A stretch of 15,527 nt of DNA, from assembly GCA_964463605.1 (NCBI GenBank), contig CAYXBZ010000018.1, positions 1 through 15,527 of the forward strand. Reading direction: 5' to 3'. Below are positions 7,295 through 14,502 of this stretch, one piece after another. Below the pieces are notes generated by a model. That model had not been told where the DNA came from. It saw only the letters and a program-made list of their open reading frames with translations, and made no database searches. Origin of the DNA: DAOLOF01 sp964463605 (GTDB lineage: Bacteria; Patescibacteriota; Microgenomatia; UBA1400; PJMF01). How positions within the stretch are numbered: the stretch's first letter is position 1; every line of letters begins with the position of its first letter. The position numbers were made by a program, and so were the translations under genes.

Positions 7295-8533
7295 GTGAAA
7301 AAAAGACTCAACTCAACTACAGTTTTTATTGTCATCCTAGCAATTATTGCTTTGTTGCTTGGTTATAACTATTATGCCCGTCCCTTTTTGCGAAACTACC
7401 CCCTTCAGTATGAGCCAGAACTTACTCAAGAAGAGATTGAGGCTCGAAATGAATACGTTGAAGAAAAACTATCAACACTTGATGCAATGTCGCAGCAGGA
7501 TAAGGTGGCTCAGCTTCTAGCTTATCCCTACTTGGCACATTCTGACGATGGTGCTTTGTCGGCGACAACTTCCGCTCAGCTAAGAGAGCTTCAGCCTGGT
7601 GCCATTACTGTCTTTGGCTCTGATGTTTCACGGGAAGCAGCTCGAGATCAAATACAAAATATTAACACCTTGTTTGCATCCACTCAAATTCATCCGCTTG
7701 TAGCAGTAGATCATGAGGGAGGCAATACGCAAAGATTTTCGGGCGATGGTTTTCTGGCTCTACCGAGTTGGAGAGAGTTGTGTGAATATAGTCGTGAAGA
7801 TCGAGAAGAAGTTTTGATTAACTCTGCAGAGGAAATTCAAAGTGCAGGTGTGTCGATAGTATTTGCTCCAGTGCTTGATATAAATAGCTCAGTTTTAGGT
7901 TCTCGAAGCTGCGCTAATGGCGACAGCCTATTTCAGGCTGCCCAAGATTACATTGCTGTTTTTGGTGAAAGAGGAGTGATGAGTGTGGTGAAGCACTTTC
8001 CTGGTTTAAGAAACACCACGCGCGATCTTCATTTTGATTCAGACACCATTGTTCTTTCGGATGGAGATAGTCAAATTTTTTCAGATATTTTAAGCCTTTT
8101 TCCTAACATTGGAGTGATGAGCTCTCATGTAAAACTTGAGGGTTTGTTTGATGAAACTCCTTGTTCAATGAGCCAAGACTGTTTGGTCGGATTTTCAGAG
8201 AGTTTTCCATTGGCCTTGGTTTTTTCCGATGCTTTGGAAATGGAAGCGCTTTCAGATTATGCTCAAGAATTAGTCGATGATTTTGATTTTATTACACTTT
8301 CTCAAGATCGGGTTGAAAATGATCCTGAAGCAGCAAAGTTAATTGCCTTGAGCTATCAAGCAATATTAGCAGGAAATGACATATTGCTTTATGGAGACGC
8401 AGTAACTTATGATCAGTTGATGATGATTCGCGATGAGTTGGCAGCGCAATCGGTTGTAAATGAAGAATTAAATGACCAAATTGAGCTTAGTTTAGTTAAA
8501 TTATTAGCAATTAAGAAACTATATCGTGAATAA
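7295..8533 (+). CDS. Membrane-anchored GH3 (NagZ-like) glycoside hydrolase
   Basis: Predicted beta-N-acetylhexosaminidase-type GH3 enzyme. Residue numbers here count from the TTG at 7292. A membrane helix at about 10-24 anchors it, with the catalytic domain outside. Landmarks are KVAQLLAYPYL (71-81), VDHEGGNTQRF (139-149, substrate binding), FAPVLDI (191-197), KHFPG (234-238), the acid/base dyad D245-L-H247, VMSSHV (275-280) and FSDALEM (311-317) with nucleophile Asp313. The usual GHGDT that follows KHFP is GLRNT here, and DSH is DLH, so the loop is altered though the Asp-His pair remains. A GTG start at 7295 is preferred because GAAGA (7283-7287) lies 7 bases before it. TTG at 7292 is the alternative. 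Its end overlaps the next gene by 8 bases, suggesting translational coupling. A role in turnover or scavenging of peptidoglycan sugars is inferred. Confidence 0.9.
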   Translation: MKKRLNSTTVFIVILAIIALLLGYNYYARPFLRNYPLQYEPELTQEEIEARNEYVEEKLSTLDAMSQQDKVAQLLAYPYLAHSDDGALSATTSAQLRELQPGAITVFGSDVSREAARDQIQNINTLFASTQIHPLVAVDHEGGNTQRFSGDGFLALPSWRELCEYSREDREEVLINSAEEIQSAGVSIVFAPVLDINSSVLGSRSCANGDSLFQAAQDYIAVFGERGVMSVVKHFPGLRNTTRDLHFDSDTIVLSDGDSQIFSDILSLFPNIGVMSSHVKLEGLFDETPCSMSQDCLVGFSESFPLALVFSDALEMEALSDYAQELVDDFDFITLSQDRVENDPEAAKLIALSYQAILAGNDILLYGDAVTYDQLMMIRDELAAQSVVNEELNDQIELSLVKLLAIKKLYRE

Positions 8534-9062
8534 AACCTTTTTGCAAAAACTGTTGCTAATTGCCGTTTTTTACTGCGTGCCTTTCTTTTTTGTTATCTCT
8601 CCTTGGCATCGATTTTTACTCTTTGTGTTGGGGATGCTTTTTGGCATAGTCTTGCTTGCAATAGATGAAAATTATTTCTTTCAACATTATCAAGAGGATA
8701 GTTTGTCAAAGTTGGAGAACATGTCTGGTTTAGGCTCCAACGAAGTAGTGGAGGAAAATCCAAGCGAAAGTAGCTCAAAATTTTTAGTGACTCGCTCCAC
8801 AATTTTTTTGCTCATTTTGGCTCCACTTTCTTTATTTGTGGTAAGTTCTACAGGAAGTGTTCTTGGCAGTGGTCTGATTTTTGGAATACTGCTGACCTTA
8901 ATTGTTGAGATGTGGATGGTTAAAAGCTCAAGTGAGCTATTTAGACAAAGATATTTGAGTCAACTCGCGGTCACTCTTTCTAAAGAACAGATAGATTGGG
9001 TAGTTATTGGTGCAACGGGATATTTTTTATTGTTAAATATCTGGGCAGTTTTTTTGAGATAG
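8526..9062 (+). CDS. Five-helix membrane protein of unknown function
   Basis: Unrecognised 178-residue membrane protein. Hydrophobic helices lie at about 8-26, 30-48, 91-108, 114-132 and 159-177. A hydrophilic Ser/Glu/Asn-rich loop (about 49-87) lies between helices two and three and a basic loop (about 133-155) before the last. The start is the GTG at 8526, inside the 3' end of the GH3 gene in another frame, which suggests translational coupling and a shared role with the hydrolase, such as a membrane partner. No catalytic motif is visible. Confidence 0.72.
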   Translation: MNKTFLQKLLLIAVFYCVPFFFVISPWHRFLLFVLGMLFGIVLLAIDENYFFQHYQEDSLSKLENMSGLGSNEVVEENPSESSSKFLVTRSTIFLLILAPLSLFVVSSTGSVLGSGLIFGILLTLIVEMWMVKSSSELFRQRYLSQLAVTLSKEQIDWVVIGATGYFLLLNIWAVFLR

Positions 9063-9114
9063 TTTTTGAAATTTTCAGTTTGCGTGTTATTTATTCTCTA
9101 ATTCTTTTTGGTTT

Positions 9115-9666
9115 ATGAAACTAAAAAAAATTAAATGGCGACTACTTGTTGGCTTTGTTTTGATTATGGTGGCGGCAATTGGTTTGGTGCAAGTAGTGTT
9201 GTTAAAAACTACCAATGAGCAAGACCCTATCACCTCGGGCTCCCATGAGGTTAACTTGGTTACAGACTTACTGTCTTTGACAGACTCATCTTTTCACCAG
9301 TTTGCAATTGGTGATAATTACTATACTTTTGAGGTGGTTAATACTTCTTTCGGCAAAACGCAAGGTCTAAGTGGACGAGATGAAATTGGCAGTGATGGTA
9401 TGTTGTTTGTGTTCTCTCGTCCCGACTATCATGGCATCTGGATGAAAGACATGAAATTTGATTTAGATTTAATTTGGATACTTGATGTAAAAGTTGTTGA
9501 TATTGCTAAAGGTATTCCGGCACCCCAAACACAAGAAGATGCCCTCAACCTACCTATTTATCGACCAAAACAGAAAGCTAACTTGGTAATTGAGGTTGAA
9601 GCGGGCTTTGTAGAGAGAGAAAGGGTTGATCTTGGCGCTAAGCTTGTTTACAAAAACAAAGAATAG
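9115..9666 (+). CDS. Membrane-anchored DUF192 family protein
   Basis: DUF192 proteins are small beta-rich extracytoplasmic or membrane-anchored proteins of unknown biochemical function. Residues 10-30 form a signal anchor after a Lys-rich N-terminus. The domain (about 63-181) shows GLSGR (84-88), DGMLFVF (94-100), IWMKDM (108-113), FDLDLIWI (115-122) and VIEVEAGF (158-165), all in family order. The family's FWMKNT appears as IWMKDM. The 183-residue length is normal for an anchored member. It lies 52 bases after the membrane protein on the same strand and ends 2 bases before the stop of the opposing gene. The ATG at 9115 has no purine-rich site, only a T-rich stretch upstream. Confidence 0.93.
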   Translation: MKLKKIKWRLLVGFVLIMVAAIGLVQVVLLKTTNEQDPITSGSHEVNLVTDLLSLTDSSFHQFAIGDNYYTFEVVNTSFGKTQGLSGRDEIGSDGMLFVFSRPDYHGIWMKDMKFDLDLIWILDVKVVDIAKGIPAPQTQEDALNLPIYRPKQKANLVIEVEAGFVERERVDLGAKLVYKNKE

Positions 9667-9692
9667 AGCTAATTTGTCAGCTTGGCTCTATT
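9662..9692 (-). terminator. Inverted repeat over two convergent stop codons, possible terminator
   Basis: AATAGAGC (9662-9669) and GCTCTATT (9685-9692) are perfect 8-base complements around a 15-base loop. The left arm contains the DUF192 stop codon and overlaps the first base of the opposing stop. Read on the - strand, the hairpin is followed by the T-rich CTTTGTTTTTG, so it may terminate the - strand gene. On the + strand no T-run follows. Confidence 0.4.
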
Positions 9693-9902
9693 GCTGTTAA
9701 CGATGACTGTATCTCTGCCATTAATTACATCTTGGAGAGAAACTCTGGGAAGTGACGAGTTAGCTGAGCTTGAGCGGCTAAAGGTTGGTTGATTTTGTCT
9801 TAAGCTCCAATATTTCTCTGGCTGAGCTCTATTTTTAGCAGACATTTGTCCAGAAGCCAACAAACAACCGTAGCAAAGGCCATTTTTAACCAAACCCCTT
9901 GC
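9669..9902 (-). CDS. C-terminal fragment of a hypothetical protein at the scaffold gap (partial)
   Basis: An open frame runs from the N gap at 9902 to a TAG at 9669 and gives 77 residues. It includes a Cys-Tyr-Gly-Cys pair near its start (NGLCYGCLLASG), a polar Ser/Asn/Arg-rich middle, and ends in RAKLTN. It may be the true C-terminus of the protein at 10004-11065 if the gap length is not a multiple of three off the drawn 100 bases, or the end of a separate gene. A second frame entering the same gap stops at 9800 with a hydrophobic 33-residue end. That is the frame obtained by taking the 100 Ns literally. No family was recognised. Confidence 0.42.
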   Translation of the reverse strand, partial: ARGLVKNGLCYGCLLASGQMSAKNRAQPEKYWSLRQNQPTFSRSSSANSSLPRVSLQDVINGRDTVIVNSNRAKLTN

Positions 9903-10002
9903 NNNNNNNNNNNNNNNNNNNNNNNNNNNNNNNNNNNNNNNNNNNNNNNNNNNNNNNNNNNNNNNNNNNNNNNNNNNNNNNNNNNNNNNNNNNNNNNNNN
10001 NN
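9903..10002. other. Assembly gap of 100 N
   Basis: Exactly 100 consecutive N bases. The round number is the usual scaffold placeholder, so the true distance and the reading frame across it are unknown. Confidence 0.99.
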
Positions 10003-10003
10003 A

Positions 10004-11065
10004 GTCATCTGCTGCAGTTTCGCAGTAAGTCAGCAAATCAAAAAGCAATTGGGTATATTGCTCAACCTGTTCAAGATTTGCTGGATTTAGTAAAGATTCT
10101 GGCAGTGTTGCATCCATAGCCTCAATAATTAAGCAGATTTGCCGCAGATGATCAGTAAAAGGATCTCCAACTTTGAGAATTGATTCCATGAGGCTTTTCT
10201 CTAGCAAACTTGCATTGTGTATTGAATGGCTTGTTTCGAAGCTTGTATGTTTTAGAAAAAAACGCATTAATTCATTTATGCTAGCCTCTATAAGCACTTG
10301 GGTTTGCAAGATGAATAGTCTGTGACCACTAAGGTCAAAAAAAGGCTGCGCTATAGCAATAACAGAAGTTTTGCCTCCATGGATTTTTGAAGGGGGCATG
10401 CAATAAGCCTGAGGAATGCCAGCCCACACACTTCTTTTAGGCGAGGCTTGATCCCCCCTTTCTTGTTCAAGATGGCTGTAAAGAAGAGCTAGTTGTTCTT
10501 CTGTTGCAAGTTGAAAGCCAGATCGCTTGAGAATGGAAACTAAGGAGGTTTCTATTTGATAAATTGACCTATCTACCAATAACGAGTTGAGTTGAGGCAC
10601 TATTTCTCCAGTTATAGCCGCTACTCGCTGCCATTGCTTAAACTCTAGCTTAAAGCGATCTATTTCCTGAGGCATGCCTTTGGCTATGCTGCGCAAGCAG
10701 ATCTCCCTCATTGTTTGGCTGGGGTTACTGGTGTCAGTCCAGTTTATATCTGGTTGAGAGGATTGAAGGTCAACCTCATAGACCAATCTGGAACATCTCA
10801 TGTTTTCTTCCTCTTCAATTGATTTGAGAAGGTGTTTTAAAACAGTTAGTGGCTGCTTAAGATTACTGGTTAGTACTTGATGAAAACAGTAGTCAATGAA
10901 GTTGGAAATTCTGTGGTTGTTGTGGGGATTGCTGCTATCGGTTGCTTGCTCGACGTTGGGCCTAGATGCTTTGTCAAAACAAGCACAGATTGCTTGGAAC
11001 AATAAAGTTAGTGGATTAGATAGGCGCGACTCTGTGTGAGAACTCAACACTCTTTCAGTATTCAC
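10004..11065 (-). CDS. Unrecognised, mostly helical protein (3' cut by gap)
   Basis: No family was recognised in the 354 residues before the gap. The sequence looks largely alpha-helical and soluble, with no signal peptide or membrane helix, several Leu-rich amphipathic stretches and scattered Cys residues. One segment with a different character, RSVWAGIPQAYCMPP, is followed by a short HGGK turn and a hydrophobic strand-like VIAIAQPFFDL. The GTG at 11065 is preferred as start because AGGAG lies 6 bases before it, the best Shine-Dalgarno in the window. An in-frame ATG at 11095 would put that site inside the coding sequence. The upstream leader is highly structured and the site itself lies in a hairpin, so translation or transcription may be RNA-regulated. 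It is divergent from the SIRWL/ATPase pair. A lineage-specific gene is plausible. Confidence 0.7.
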
Positions 11066-11092
11066 AAAAAACTCCTCTATGATTAAGAGGAG
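11066..11092 (-). promoter_or_regulatory. Hairpin containing the Shine-Dalgarno, followed by U6
   Basis: On the - strand, CTCCTCT pairs perfectly with AGAGGAG around a 7-base loop (arms at 11086-11092 and 11072-11078). The second arm holds the Shine-Dalgarno AGGAG. It is followed by six T residues (11071-11066) and then the GTG start at 11065. The stem can hide the ribosome site, and with the U-run it also resembles an intrinsic terminator or attenuator. Which role applies is inference. Confidence 0.6.
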
Positions 11093-11304
11093 CATAGGAT
11101 CAGACCTGAGTCTGAAATAGGCTGGTTGATGCCTATTGTCCGATGCTCGTCGATTTCACCAATAATGCAAATTATTGATGTCAAAGCTTGTTCCGGACTG
11201 ACGAGCTACAATAAAACACTTTGGGCTCGAACACCGTTGCGGCACAGCGTGGGATTTTTACCCACTTCCAAGTTTTGATAATATAAAAATTATTATAATT
11301 CAAA
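11093..11304 (-). promoter_or_regulatory. Structured intergenic leader with serial inverted repeats
   Basis: This stretch without a protein gene holds a series of perfect inverted repeats. They are TCAGAC/GTCTGA (11100-11105, 11110-11115), AATAGGC/GCCTATT (11116-11122, 11131-11137), CAATAAT/ATTATTG (11160-11166, 11171-11177), CGAGC/GCTCG (11202-11206, 11225-11229) and GTGGG/CCCAC (11249-11253, 11261-11265). GACGAGC (11200-11206) can instead pair with GCTCGTC (11145-11151), an alternative that excludes the CGAGC/GCTCG stem. The right end (11276-11304) is AT-rich with TATAAT-like boxes on both strands. It could be the 5' leader of the - strand gene or a separate small RNA. It does not match tRNA, tmRNA, RNase P, SRP RNA or a riboswitch class I can recall. 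Confidence 0.45.
11294..11299 (+). promoter_or_regulatory. TATAAT box in the divergent region
   Basis: A perfect -10 hexamer lies about 110 bases before the SIRWL-protein gene. The only -35-like candidates are poor (TTTTGA at 11273-11278 with a 15-base spacer), and an overlapping TATAAT is present on the other strand (11292-11297). It may serve either divergent gene or neither. Confidence 0.25.
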
Positions 11305-11383
11305 CTTTTCTAAAAGATCCAGTCCTAGTAGTGGTAAACAACCTCTTTATTCTCCAGTTTTTTACCTGTAAGATAGAAGTAGA

Positions 11384-11402
11384 ACCAGAGCGGCGTTCTG
11401 GT
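11384..11402 (+). repeat. Hairpin just before the SIRWL-protein start
   Basis: ACCAGAG (11384-11390) and TTCTGGT (11396-11402) pair, with one G-T closing pair, around a CGGCG loop. The competing pair AGAAC/GTTCT shares the same bases. The hairpin covers the possible GTG start at 11401 and leaves the ATG at 11410 free, which favours the ATG as start. Confidence 0.4.
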
Positions 11403-11409
11403 GTTGTAT

Positions 11410-12087
11410 ATGTCTGCCCAAACAAATCAATCTCATCTATCAGCATTGCTTAGGCGAACTCTTGATAAAAAAAGAGATGATTTGGCTAAGGTTACTACAA
11501 CTCAAGCTAGTTTGAATAAGGAGTCTAGCGGGTTGAAAGTTCAAGAAGCTTCAAAAAAATTAATCTCAGACACACTAAAATTACAGTTACTTGATCAAGC
11601 GCTTGCAGAAGTTGAGCTCAATAAGAACTTAAGCGCTCCCCCTGCGCAGCCAGAACTTCAGTCAAAAATTGAAGAATCAAACCCTAGGTTGCCTTCGCAA
11701 GAAGTTTCTCCAATTTCTTCATCCAGAAAAGAAGCCGAAGCGCCTTCGAGAAATATGATTGAGCAAGGAGCGAGTATTCAAGTGGTTGAGACAGAAAGAA
11801 GCCCAGAATTATCTCCTGAAGTTGAGAAGTACTTGCAAGAAGTACATCAAGAAAAGGATCAGGCTCCAAAGGAAATTGTGATTGATGATGATATGGCAAA
11901 CTTACCCTCTAACAATCAATTTGTATCAGAACCGGTCGTTGTTGTGCCCATAACCCCAGAGATTGAAAAGAAGGGAAAAAGAAAAAGTCCTAAATTTAGC
12001 ATTCGTTGGCTTGTTGAATGGAGTCAAAAAATCATCAAAATGTTCTCTGGAAAGGTTGTTTATTTACAACCTCCATCTGAAAATTAG
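11410..12087 (+). CDS. Hypothetical protein with C-terminal SIRWLxEW segment
   Basis: Function unknown. In the 225-residue protein, residues 1-75 are charged and helical, probably a coiled coil. Residues 76-135 are a Pro/Ser/Glu-rich linker. SPEVEKYLQEV (135-145) leads to an acidic stretch, and PITPEIEKKGKRK (180-192) precedes the C-terminal SIRWLVEWSQKIIKMF (197-212), an amphipathic helix with conserved-looking tryptophans. From memory, CPR proteins with a similar SIRWLxEW tail lie beside this type of ATPase, and this was not verified here. No signal peptide or full membrane helix is present. The ATPase gene follows after 66 bases, so a cytosolic partner that docks on the ATPase or the membrane is plausible. 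The ATG at 11410 is preferred over GTG 11401, which lies inside a hairpin. Confidence 0.78.
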   Translation: MSAQTNQSHLSALLRRTLDKKRDDLAKVTTTQASLNKESSGLKVQEASKKLISDTLKLQLLDQALAEVELNKNLSAPPAQPELQSKIEESNPRLPSQEVSPISSSRKEAEAPSRNMIEQGASIQVVETERSPELSPEVEKYLQEVHQEKDQAPKEIVIDDDMANLPSNNQFVSEPVVVVPITPEIEKKGKRKSPKFSIRWLVEWSQKIIKMFSGKVVYLQPPSEN

Positions 12088-12153
12088 TGTGATATTTAGC
12101 TGAGGTCTGCCTTTAATTGTTTGTGCGATACAATAAGAATTGAACATAAAACT

Positions 12154-14487
12154 ATGGATGCTATCAACCAACTTACCGGCCAACTTCTTGCGACTCTCGT
12201 GAGTGTGCTCTTGGTAATTCTAGCTCTGCTACTTGTTGGAGTGTTTATTTATATGTTGATTCAGTGGTTTAAGCACCTCAAGAGGGAGGATTATGCCCTT
12301 AACTTTGTTACTTTATTGGTCAAGTTGCCCAAAGATAATGAAATTAAGATAGATGCTGCTGAGCAAATGTTTGCGGGACTATACTCCTTGCATAAAAGTG
12401 GTGTTTTTTCATTTGCCAAGAGACAGGAAGTTATTGCTTTTGAAATTGTTTCTTTGGAAGAAGAACTTGGTTTTTATGTGAGTTGTTCGAGGAAGATTCA
12501 AGACATTGTTGAAAAGCAGATTAATGGAGCCTATCCTCCAGCAAAAATCTCTGAGGTTGATGAGATTAACATCTTTAGCGAAGAAGGTCGAGTAGCTTTT
12601 GGTGCTTTGAAGCTTAGCAAGCCCAACTACTATCCCATTCAAACATATAAAGATTTGCCAACTGATGGTCTATCGTTAATTACCTCGGCGCTATCGAAGA
12701 TGCATTCTGGCGAAGGTGGGGTGTTGCAAATTTTAATTCAACCCTCGGGGAACAGATGGCACAAAAAAGGCAACTCATATATGAGCAAGCAGAAGAAGAA
12801 AGAAGCCGATCCCGACAAAGCTTCATATCAACACGATCCTAAAGAGATGGAAGCTATAAGTGATAAAATTTCTCGACCAGGATTCAGAACTTCGATCAGA
12901 ATGGTTGTGTCAGCTTCAACCGAGCAGTCAGCTCAGTTACATGTTGATAATGTTAAGGGAGCTTTTTCGCAGTTTGTTTCTGCTTTCAACTCATTTAAGA
13001 AGGCAAAAATCTTTCTCAAGCATCTTTTTATGATCGATTTTATCTATCGCTATATGCCTCTATTTAATAAGGGCACTAGCGTATTAAATACCGCTGAATT
13101 GGCGACGATCTTTCATTTTCCTAACAAAACTGTTGAAACTCATCATATTAAGTGGCTGACGGCAAAAAATGCGCCCGCACCTCATGAAATACCTCAGTCA
13201 GGTTTATATGTAGGCGACTCTCACTATCGAGGTGAAACGCGAAAAGTATTTATGAGTTTGAAGGATCGTCGCCGTCACATGTACATCGTTGGAAAAACTG
13301 GTACAGGAAAGTCAGAGTTTCTTAAACAGATGATCTTACAAGATATTGCTGAGGGCCATGGTGTGGCTGCCATTGATCCTCATGGAGAGTTTGTGGAAGA
13401 TGTGATGGAGTTGATGCCTCCCGAAAGAGCTGAAGATGTTATTTACTTTAATCCTTCTGATAAAGAGCGACCAATGGGCTTGAATATTATGGAGGCCTAC
13501 AGTGAAGACCAAAAACATTTTGTGGTAGGCTCAATTATTTCGCTGATGTACAAGCTGTATGACCCCCATCGCACGGGAATTATTGGTCCTCGTTTTGAAC
13601 ACGCCATTCGCAACGCTATGCTTTCGGTCATGAGTCGAGAGAACTCAACATTTATTGAGGTAGTTCGCATTCTTACCGATGAAAACTTTGTTAAAGAAAT
13701 GTTGCCCTATATTAAAGATCCAGTTGTGAAGCGGTACTGGACTGATCAAATTGCTCAAACTAGCGACTTTCACAAATCTGAAGTTTTGGATTACATTGTG
13801 TCAAAGTTTGGACGTTTTGTAACCAATAAAACCATGCGCAATATCATTGGCCAACCTCAAAGTGCCTTTGATTTTCGCAAGGCAATGGACGAAAAAAAGA
13901 TCATCTTATGCAATCTATCAAAGGGTGTGTTGGGTGAAGAAGATGCAAAATTTTTGGGATTGATTTTGGTGCCAAAAATTTTAACGGCTGCGATGAGTCG
14001 TGCCGATGTTCCTCAGGAGCAGCGCCATGACTTTTTCTTGTATGTTGATGAGTTTCAAAACTACGCCACCGAAGATTTCGCTGTCATTCTATCTGAGGCC
14101 AGAAAGTACAAATTAAATCTAATTGTGGCTAATCAGTATATTGGTCAAATCGATGAAGATGTCAAAAATGCTGTGTTTGGCAACGTGGGCACCATGATTT
14201 CGTTTAGAGTGGGTGTAACCGATGCCAACTTCCTTCAACATGAGTTTGTACCAACCTTCAATGAAGCTGATTTGACTAACATTGAAAAATATCACGTTTA
14301 CATGAAGACGATTGTTAATAACGAGCCAGTGCCGCCCTTTAGCGTGTCTCTAGAAAAAGATATGGATAAAATTGAGGCGCAAATGAACCCCAAGCTGGCC
14401 GAGATGATCAAGGAGCTATCTAGATTGAAGTATGGTCGAGAGCGAGAGATTGTGGAAGAAGAAACAAGACTGCGCGCTAGACTTTAG
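12154..14487 (+). CDS. Membrane-anchored VirD4/TraG-like (HerA/FtsK superfamily) ATPase
   Basis: Predicted DNA-translocating or secretion-coupling P-loop ATPase. Residues about 8-36 form one strong membrane helix. A domain of about 300 residues without a recognised motif follows, interrupted near 205-240 by a Lys-rich segment. The motor domain has Walker A GKTGTGKS (380-387), IDPHGEF near 409-415, Walker B FFLYVDEFQNYAT with D632-E633, and the sensor-like IVANQYIGQID downstream. This order matches conjugative coupling ATPases and their CPR relatives. The 777-residue length exceeds a bare motor because of the N-terminal domain. ATG 12154 is chosen because it directly precedes the hydrophobic segment. 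A TTG at 12121 would add 11 polar residues. Neither has a Shine-Dalgarno. No relaxase, VirB4 or pilin gene is in the window, so conjugation cannot be claimed. The upstream SIRWL protein is the likely partner. Confidence 0.92.
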   Translation: MDAINQLTGQLLATLVSVLLVILALLLVGVFIYMLIQWFKHLKREDYALNFVTLLVKLPKDNEIKIDAAEQMFAGLYSLHKSGVFSFAKRQEVIAFEIVSLEEELGFYVSCSRKIQDIVEKQINGAYPPAKISEVDEINIFSEEGRVAFGALKLSKPNYYPIQTYKDLPTDGLSLITSALSKMHSGEGGVLQILIQPSGNRWHKKGNSYMSKQKKKEADPDKASYQHDPKEMEAISDKISRPGFRTSIRMVVSASTEQSAQLHVDNVKGAFSQFVSAFNSFKKAKIFLKHLFMIDFIYRYMPLFNKGTSVLNTAELATIFHFPNKTVETHHIKWLTAKNAPAPHEIPQSGLYVGDSHYRGETRKVFMSLKDRRRHMYIVGKTGTGKSEFLKQMILQDIAEGHGVAAIDPHGEFVEDVMELMPPERAEDVIYFNPSDKERPMGLNIMEAYSEDQKHFVVGSIISLMYKLYDPHRTGIIGPRFEHAIRNAMLSVMSRENSTFIEVVRILTDENFVKEMLPYIKDPVVKRYWTDQIAQTSDFHKSEVLDYIVSKFGRFVTNKTMRNIIGQPQSAFDFRKAMDEKKIILCNLSKGVLGEEDAKFLGLILVPKILTAAMSRADVPQEQRHDFFLYVDEFQNYATEDFAVILSEARKYKLNLIVANQYIGQIDEDVKNAVFGNVGTMISFRVGVTDANFLQHEFVPTFNEADLTNIEKYHVYMKTIVNNEPVPPFSVSLEKDMDKIEAQMNPKLAEMIKELSRLKYGREREIVEEETRLRARL

Positions 14488-14502
14488 CAACTTACGCCCA
14501 GC

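Noticed and set aside
11179..11184. Perfect TTGACA -35 hexamer on the - strand
   Set aside because: No acceptable -10 box lies 15-19 bases downstream, and the hexamer overlaps the region of inverted repeats.
11191..11265. tRNA-like stretch with GGGCTCGAAC resembling a T-loop
   Set aside because: No 5-bp T stem flanks the loop, and no acceptor or anticodon arm can be folded on either strand.
11060..11305. CRISPR array because of repeated hairpins
   Set aside because: The repeats are different inverted repeats, not direct repeats of one sequence with regular spacers, and no cas gene is nearby.
12154..14487. Part of a conjugative element or plasmid because of the TraG/VirD4-like ATPase
   Set aside because: No relaxase, other type IV secretion genes, integrase or attachment sites are visible, and similar ATPases are, from memory, chromosomal in many CPR genomes.
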